Assembly: GCF_039543385.1 (NCBI RefSeq)
Contig: NZ_BAABJQ010000004.1
Location: 310,001-374,000 of the forward strand
Origin: Rugosimonospora acidiphila
GTDB taxonomy: Bacteria; Actinomycetota; Actinomycetes; Mycobacteriales; Micromonosporaceae
Direction: 5' to 3'
Length of the DNA: 64,000 bases
Shown here: piece by piece, positions 59,531 to 64,000 of the stretch
Layout: each line of letters starts with the position of its first letter
Position numbering within the stretch: the first letter of the stretch is position 1
Program-made: the position numbers and the translations under genes
The notes under the pieces: generated by a model
Told to the model about the DNA's origin: nothing
Seen by the model: only the letters and a program-made list of their open reading frames with translations
Databases searched by the model: none

Positions 59531-60090
59531 TCCTTCGGCTCGCCCATTGGCGCGCCCGCCTTCGTCAGGGGTGAGCGTTGGGGGTGCTCGCCCACGCCAC
59601 AATCCGGCTCGGCTGCGCTCCCCCGAAGGCGGGCGCCCGGGCCGGGCCGGGGCACCACGTCCCTCGCCGAGGCGAGCCGGTGCCCCGCCTCGCAGCGCAG
59701 TTCCAGGTGCACCTGGGCGCCGCAGTCCCGGTGCTCCGTACGCGTCGCCGGCCCCTCCGGGTCCGCCAGGTACCGGTCGCCCCACTCCCGTACGGCGACC
59801 AGGATCGGGTACAGGTCGATGCCCTTGGCGGTCAGCCGGTACTCGTACCGGACCCGGGCGCCTGGCTCCTGGTACGGCTGGCGGCGCAGGATGCCGTGGT
59901 CGAGCAGCAACGCGAGCCGGTTGGCGAGCACCTGCCGGGGGATGTTGGTGCGTTCGCGCATCTCCTCGAACCGGCGCAGGCCGCTGAAGATGTCGCGGAG
60001 CACCACCACCGTCCACCGCTCACCGAGGATCTCCATGGTCCGGCCGATCGTGCAGTTCTCGACCGACCAGTCCAGTGCCGCAGGTCTCAT
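59515..60090 (-). CDS. HxlR-family transcriptional regulator
   Basis: Winged helix with the HxlR pattern: CTIGRTMEILGERWTVVVLR, RRFEEMRERTNIPRQVLANR, and YRLTAKGIDLYPILVAVREWG. The single Cys near the start (residue 13) suits redox or electrophile sensing as in some HxlR proteins. The C-terminal 50 residues are unusual and poorly conserved, and overlap glyA by 16 bp. ATG 60090 is leaderless-like: TAGCCT (60102-60097) six bases upstream, TTGTTG 17 bp further. It is divergent from the thioesterase. Confidence 0.88.
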   Translation of the reverse strand: MRPAALDWSVENCTIGRTMEILGERWTVVVLRDIFSGLRRFEEMRERTNIPRQVLANRLALLLDHGILRRQPYQEPGARVRYEYRLTAKGIDLYPILVAVREWGDRYLADPEGPATRTEHRDCGAQVHLELRCEAGHRLASARDVVPRPGPGARLRGSAAEPDCGVGEHPQRSPLTKAGAPMGEPKDQAAV

Positions 60091-60096
60091 GTCGCC

Positions 60097-60139
60097 AGGC
60101 TAGGTCTCGTTGACAGACTCAACAAACGGCTGCGAGGCT
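60097..60139. promoter_or_regulatory. Fully overlapping divergent promoters of HxlR and thioesterase genes
   Basis: Plus strand: TTGACA (60110-60115), 18-bp spacer, GAGGCT (60134-60139), six bases to ATG 60146. Minus strand: TTGTTG (60125-60120), 17-bp spacer, TAGCCT (60102-60097), six bases to ATG 60090. Both cores occupy the same DNA. Confidence 0.6.
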
Positions 60140-60145
60140 GAATTC

Positions 60146-60667
60146 ATGACCCAGACCCAGGCGGCGGAGCAGACGCGTACCCGAACCTTCTCCTGGTCCG
60201 ACCCGTCACTGCATGCCGCGGTCATCGGCAGCCGCCCGGGGCTCGAGACGCTGCGGGCGATGATCGATGGCGAGCTGCCTCCACCGCCGATCTTCTCCAC
60301 GATCGGGGTCGATCGGATGGAGGCGGCCGAGGGCCTGATCACCGTGCTGCTGACCCCCCGCGAATTTCACTACAACCCGCTCGGGTCGGTGCACGGCGGC
60401 GTGATCTCCACGGTGCTGGACACCGCCGCCGGGTGCTCCGTGCACTCCCTGCTGCCGGCCGGCCAGGGGTACACGTCGCTGGACCTCAGCGTGCGGTTCC
60501 TCCGGGCGGTGACGGTGAACTCGGGCACGCTGCGCTGCACCGGGACGATCCTGTCCCGCACCCGCCGCAGCGCCCTGGCCGAGGCCCGCCTGGTCGACGA
60601 GTCCGGCCAACTGGTCGCGCACGCCACGTCCTCGTGCCTGATCTTCGATGTGCCCACCGCCCGCTAG
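60146..60667 (+). CDS. PaaI-like hotdog thioesterase
   Basis: Hotdog fold with NPLGSVHGGVISTVLDTAAG (catalytic His-Gly-Gly region) and YTSLDLSVRFLRAVTV. Likely hydrolyses acyl-CoA thioesters; substrate unknown. ATG 60146 has no strong ribosome site; leaderless start fits. The divergent HxlR regulator probably controls it. 173 residues. Confidence 0.88.
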   Translation: MTQTQAAEQTRTRTFSWSDPSLHAAVIGSRPGLETLRAMIDGELPPPPIFSTIGVDRMEAAEGLITVLLTPREFHYNPLGSVHGGVISTVLDTAAGCSVHSLLPAGQGYTSLDLSVRFLRAVTVNSGTLRCTGTILSRTRRSALAEARLVDESGQLVAHATSSCLIFDVPTAR

Positions 60668-60761
60668 CCGGTGCGCCGCCGACCCGTCGAGCCGGGGCGA
60701 AAATTCAGGCGTCTGACGGTCCGCATGCGGCGGGCCGGGGTCGAGGTGGGACCATAAGGCC

Positions 60762-61187
60762 GTGAGTACCGTCAAATTCCGTCACAACGCGGCGATCGCC
60801 ATCGCCGGGCTGGTCGCCCTGTTCGGCGCGGTACCCGTCGCCACCGTCCGGTGGTACCTGTCGCCGATCCTGCTGATCCCCCTCGCGATCATCATCTGGG
60901 GATGGCGGGCCGGCACCGACGCCAATCCGGAGGGTCTGTCCATCCGCGCGCTGTTCGGCGCCCGGCGACTGCCCTGGACGCAGATCACCGGTTTCGTGCC
61001 GGCCGACCGCCGGGTGATCGCCATGCTGGACGGCGGCGGATCGGTGTCCCTGCCCGCCGTCACGCCGTCCGATCTGCCCAGGCTGGTCGCGGCGAGCGGA
61101 CAGAAGCTGGGCACGTCCCAGCCCGAGCCGCCGGAGCCGGCGGGCGTGGAGCCGTCCGGCCGCGAGGCGAGCCCGGCCGCCGAGTGA
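60762..61187 (+). CDS. PH-domain membrane protein (bPH6-like)
   Basis: Two N-terminal membrane helices (about 10-50, AIAIAGLVALFGAVPVATV and SPILLIPLAIIIWGW) are followed by a small domain, GLSIRALFGARRLPWTQITG, with ADRRVIAMLDGG, typical of bacterial PH-like (PF10756) proteins. The Pro/Glu tail is disordered. Function not known. Confidence 0.8.
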   Translation: MSTVKFRHNAAIAIAGLVALFGAVPVATVRWYLSPILLIPLAIIIWGWRAGTDANPEGLSIRALFGARRLPWTQITGFVPADRRVIAMLDGGGSVSLPAVTPSDLPRLVAASGQKLGTSQPEPPEPAGVEPSGREASPAAE

Positions 61188-61196
61188 CCAGCGGGC

Positions 61197-62120
61197 TCAG
61201 TACCCGTTGCGTACCTCGTTGATCAGCGGTTCACCCGCCGCGTACCGGCGGATCTGATCGCCCACCAGCCGGTAGGCGCGCGGCAGCAGGCCGCGCACTG
61301 AGCCACCCACGTGCGGGGTCAGCAGGAAGTTCGGCATCGTCCACAGTGGATGATCGGCCGGCAGCGGCTCCGGATCGGTCACGTCGACCGCCGCGCCGAT
61401 CCGCCCGGTCGTCAGCTCGGCCACCAGGGCGTCGGTGTGCACCACCGGCCCACGGGCGGCGTTGACCAGCAGCGCGCCGTCGGGCATCCGCCGCAGGAAG
61501 TCGGCGTCGACCAGCCCCCTGGTCAGGTCGGTGAGCGGCACCAGCAGGATCACCACGTCGGCGTCGGGCAGCAGCCTCGGCAGCACCTCGATCCCGTGTA
61601 CGCCGTCTCTGGCGGTGCGGGCGACCATGGTCACCGTCACCCCGAACGGTGCCAGCCGGGCCGCGGTCGCCACGCCGATCGCCCCGGCCCCGACGATCAG
61701 CACCCGCTTGCCGGCGAGCTCGTCGGTCGGCGTGTACGGATCGTAGGACCACTCCCGCTTCGCCTGGCCCCGGATGAACGCCGGGAAGGCGTGCAGGTAC
61801 GACAGCAGGGCGGTGAGCACCCACTCCGACGTGGGCGACGAGTGCACGCCCCGCGCGTCACACAGGGCGATCCCCTGCGGGATCCGGCCGACCCAGGCGT
61901 CCGCGCCGGCGGACAGCAACTGGATCACCTTCAGCCCGGTGAGCTTGCCGGTGAACTCCACCTCTTCGCGCGAGGCCAGAAACGGCGGCACCCAGAAACT
62001 GACCGAGTCGGGGTCGGAGGGCATCGGCCCCGGCGCCTCGGCGAGCACCTCGACGGTGACCTGCCGGGGCAGTTCGCCGAGCAGCGATCGGCCCTCTTCG
62101 TGTGCGATCCACGCCTTCAC
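61197..62120 (-). CDS. D-2-hydroxyacid dehydrogenase family protein
   Basis: NAD-binding domain (about 100-280): VLIVGAGAIGVATAARLAPFG, catalytic Arg in NAARGPVV, Glu in DVTDPEPLP, His in LLTPHVGGSVRG. The substrate is unknown. GTG 62120 (MKAWIAHEEG) has no ribosome site; TATCGT (62134-62129) eight bases upstream suggests a leaderless mRNA. Length 307 is typical. Confidence 0.9.
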   Translation of the reverse strand: MKAWIAHEEGRSLLGELPRQVTVEVLAEAPGPMPSDPDSVSFWVPPFLASREEVEFTGKLTGLKVIQLLSAGADAWVGRIPQGIALCDARGVHSSPTSEWVLTALLSYLHAFPAFIRGQAKREWSYDPYTPTDELAGKRVLIVGAGAIGVATAARLAPFGVTVTMVARTARDGVHGIEVLPRLLPDADVVILLVPLTDLTRGLVDADFLRRMPDGALLVNAARGPVVHTDALVAELTTGRIGAAVDVTDPEPLPADHPLWTMPNFLLTPHVGGSVRGLLPRAYRLVGDQIRRYAAGEPLINEVRNGY

Positions 62121-62264
62121 GGGTATCGACGATAGCCGCCGGACCGGCCGCCCGACGGGCGGGCCGCGCCGCGAAGCACCCGAGGCGCGGGCCGCGCGGC
62201 GGGGGTTGGGCCCGGTCCCGGGCCGGTTGGATTGATCAAGAAGCGTCGTCGCGATCGGTGCGGC

Positions 62265-62270
62265 TAGGCT
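62265..62270 (+). promoter_or_regulatory. -10 box for leaderless sugar-dehydrogenase mRNA
   Basis: TAGGCT with seven bases to GTG 62278 and no ribosome site. Confidence 0.45.
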
Positions 62271-62277
62271 GGGCCCC

Positions 62278-63516
62278 GTGACCGCGACCCTCTTCGTGCG
62301 TGTCTCCCGGCTGACCGCCGGCCTGGTGCTGGCGGTGAGCACGCTGGCCGCGTGCAGCTTCGGCCCACCACCCCCCGACCAGGCGGGTCAGCCGCCCAGG
62401 CTGCCGACCCCGTCGACGTCGTCCAGCAGTGACCAGGACGACTCGCAGGTCGCCGTCGACGTGGTCGCCAAGGGGCTGGCCGTGCCGTGGGGGCTCGCCT
62501 TCCTGCCGGACGGTACGGCCCTGGTCACCGAGCGCGACAGTCATCGGCTCCTGAAGATCGGACCGGCCACGGACAGCGCCTCGCCCGACGCCGATCCGTC
62601 GGCGGGCACCGGCCAGCCGAGCGCCGACCCGTCCCAGGGGACGGACGGAATGGTCGTCACGCCCGTCCAGACGCTGACCGGGATCACGAACGGCGGCGGC
62701 GACGGCGGCGACGGCGGGCTGCTGGGCATCGCGGTCTCGCCGAAGTACCAGACCGATCAGACCGTGTACATCTACTACACCACCGACAAGGACAACCGGA
62801 TCGCCTCGCTGAAGCTGGGCGGCACCCCCAAACCGCTGGTCACCGGCATCCCGGCCGGGGCCAGCGACAACGGCGGCTCGCTCGGGTTCGGGCCGGACGG
62901 CATGCTCTACGCGACCACGGGCGACGCCGGTAACCCGGCCGCCGCGGCGGACCCGAAGAGCCTGGCCGGCAAGATCCTGCGGATGACCCCGGACGGCAAG
63001 CCGGCGCCGGGCAACCCCACCTCCGGCTCCCTGGTGTACGCCTCCGGCCTGCGCGACCCCGAGGGGCTGGCCTGGGACCCGGGCAAGCACCTGTACGTCA
63101 CCGACCTCGGCAACACCTCGTGGGACGAGGTGGACCAGATCCAGCCCGGCAAGGACTACGGCTGGCCGACCGTCGAGGGCACCGGGGACAACCCCAAGTA
63201 CGCCGACCCGGTGGTGCAGCTGAAGCCGAGCGAGGCGGGCTGCGCCGGGCTGGCGGACAGCGGTAACAGCCTGGTGGCCGGCTGCCTCACCGGTACCCGG
63301 CTGTACCTGATCCAGCTGACCGACGCCGGCGGCACCCTGGGCGCGCCGGACCCCCTGCTCGACAAGGCGTACGGCCGGCTGCGCACCGTCGCCACCGCTC
63401 CCGACGGCTCGATCTGGGTCACCACGTCCAACAAGGACGGGCAGGGCACACCCACAACCGACGACGACCGGATCCTGCGGATGGTTCTGTCCGACAGCGG
63501 CGTGGGGTTGAGCTGA
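62278..63516 (+). CDS. PQQ-dependent sugar (glucose/sorbosone) dehydrogenase-like lipoprotein
   Basis: Lipoprotein signal with lipobox LAAC, Cys26. The rest is a six-bladed beta-propeller of the GSDH family: VAKGLAVPWGLAFLPDGTALV, GGDGGLLGIAVSPKYQ, YASGLRDPEGLAWD, and DYGWPTVEG. A Ser/Asp/Pro-rich insert lies at about 95-125. Likely oxidises a sugar or polyol outside the cell. Some PQQ ligand residues cannot be checked by eye. Confidence 0.87.
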   Translation: MTATLFVRVSRLTAGLVLAVSTLAACSFGPPPPDQAGQPPRLPTPSTSSSSDQDDSQVAVDVVAKGLAVPWGLAFLPDGTALVTERDSHRLLKIGPATDSASPDADPSAGTGQPSADPSQGTDGMVVTPVQTLTGITNGGGDGGDGGLLGIAVSPKYQTDQTVYIYYTTDKDNRIASLKLGGTPKPLVTGIPAGASDNGGSLGFGPDGMLYATTGDAGNPAAAADPKSLAGKILRMTPDGKPAPGNPTSGSLVYASGLRDPEGLAWDPGKHLYVTDLGNTSWDEVDQIQPGKDYGWPTVEGTGDNPKYADPVVQLKPSEAGCAGLADSGNSLVAGCLTGTRLYLIQLTDAGGTLGAPDPLLDKAYGRLRTVATAPDGSIWVTTSNKDGQGTPTTDDDRILRMVLSDSGVGLS

Positions 63517-63527
63517 GTTTGACCGGG

Positions 63528-64000
63528 ATGACGTCGGGCGGCGGCGGGCCGGAAGGCCGACGCCCCCTCCGGGACCTCCTGCGCGCCTCCGGGCGCGGCG
63601 GCGGGCGGCGGGCGCGCGGCGGCATCGGGCTGGCCCGCGGCGTCGGGCGGCTGGCCGGGGCGGGCGGCCGGGGCGTCCTGGCCGGCGTGCGGGCCGCGAA
63701 CCGCCGGCACGTGTGGCGGCGCCTCGGCCTCGCCCTGGCGCTCGCGGTGACCAGCGTGGTCGGCCTGACCATCGGCCTGCTGGTGGCCGGGCCGAGCCAC
63801 GACGACGTGGGGCCGTTCGCGGCCCAGTTCAGCGTGACCCCCTCGCTGTCCGGCGGCACCGACGTGCAGATCCCGCCGCTCGGCTCATTGGAGCTGGCCA
63901 GCCACGACGGGCCGGCGCACCTGACGGTACGGCTGGAGGCGCTGGACCAGAAGCGCACGCTCGCGCTGGCCACCGACCCCAACGGCATCGCCAAGGCCAG
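63528..64000 (+). CDS. Metallophosphoesterase-like membrane protein, N-terminal part (cut by window edge)
   Basis: The frame starts at ATG 63528 with a Gly/Arg-rich N-terminus, one membrane helix (RLGLALALAVTSVVGLTIGL near 75-95), and a beta-rich outer part: VGPFAAQFSVTPSLSGG, VQIPPLGSLELASHDGP. That stretch is typical of the region ahead of the phosphoesterase domain in actinobacterial metallophosphoesterases; the domain itself is outside the window. TTG 63519 is an alternative in-frame start. It lies 11 bp after the sugar-dehydrogenase stop, so the two are probably co-transcribed. Confidence 0.6.
   Translation, partial: MTSGGGGPEGRRPLRDLLRASGRGGGRRARGGIGLARGVGRLAGAGGRGVLAGVRAANRRHVWRRLGLALALAVTSVVGLTIGLLVAGPSHDDVGPFAAQFSVTPSLSGGTDVQIPPLGSLELASHDGPAHLTVRLEALDQKRTLALATDPNGIAKA

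Noticed and set aside
1..64000. Prophage, transposon, integrase or genomic island
   Set aside because: No transposase, integrase, phage structural gene, attachment repeats at the tRNA genes, or abrupt base-composition change could be seen; genes are core and codon use looks uniform.

Overview
The window is a high-GC actinobacterial chromosome segment, about 72% G+C by eye. It has many GTG starts, stop/start overlaps of the GTGA type and leaderless genes with TANNNT boxes. The gene content (DUF3515, YceD-rpmF-rnc-mutM-smc, NdgR next to leuCD, HU with a long Lys/Ala tail, CofC of F420 synthesis, CYTH-CHAD) points to Actinomycetota. Gene content and order suggest a Micromonosporaceae-like genome, but this is an inference from synteny and not proven. 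I see no phage, insertion sequence, integrase or CRISPR array; nearly everything is chromosomal core.

Layout. 1-11.1 kb: smc (cut by the window edge), a small coiled-coil gene, an inserted plus-strand group (CAP protein, PelF-like glycosyltransferase, repeat-bearing membrane protein), then mutM, a GT-C mannosyltransferase-like gene, rnc, plsX, rpmF, yceD and a DivIVA/AtpF-like coiled-coil gene. 11.3-16.8 kb: coaD, rsmD, recG and a FakA-like DAK2 protein, linked by three GTGA overlaps, divergent from rpmB. 16.9-24.7 kb: GNAT, thiL, an Lrp ligand-domain gene, DUF3515, ddl, a Cys/Met-metabolism PLP enzyme, gpsA, plsC, and cofC fused in frame to a cold-shock-like domain. 24.8-31 kb: a polyphosphate/nucleotide module, ppk1 with a 509-residue low-complexity N-terminus, CYTH-CHAD, and a Nudix plus histidine-phosphatase protein. 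31-36 kb: hup, leuD, leuC, divergent ndgR, tRNA-Glu(CTC), tRNA-Gln(CTG), FAH hydrolase. 36-45 kb: membrane and orphan genes, cimA with an attenuator leader, PRC-barrel, tyrosine phosphatase, ilvE, leuB. 45-50.5 kb: apbE, TetR with a perfect palindromic operator, heterodimeric ABC exporter. 50.5-59.5 kb: serA, ilvC, ilvN, ilvB with an attenuator leader, ilvD, glyA. 59.5-64 kb: HxlR/thioesterase divergent pair, PH-domain protein, 2-hydroxyacid dehydrogenase, lipoprotein sugar dehydrogenase, start of a metallophosphoesterase-like gene.

How it fits together. The window carries almost the full branched-chain amino-acid pathway: cimA (citramalate route to 2-ketobutyrate), ilvBN, ilvC, ilvD, ilvE, leuB and leuCD, plus the regulator NdgR; only leuA and ilvA are absent. 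The two pathway entry genes, ilvB and cimA, have leaders built on the same plan: an 11-codon leaderless ORF, a UAG whose G is the first base of a perfect hairpin, then with zero spacing an intrinsic terminator. This shared plan is the most interesting signal I see. Second is the polyphosphate module with its very long PPK1; third is the CofC/cold-shock fusion with an apparent internal leaderless promoter.
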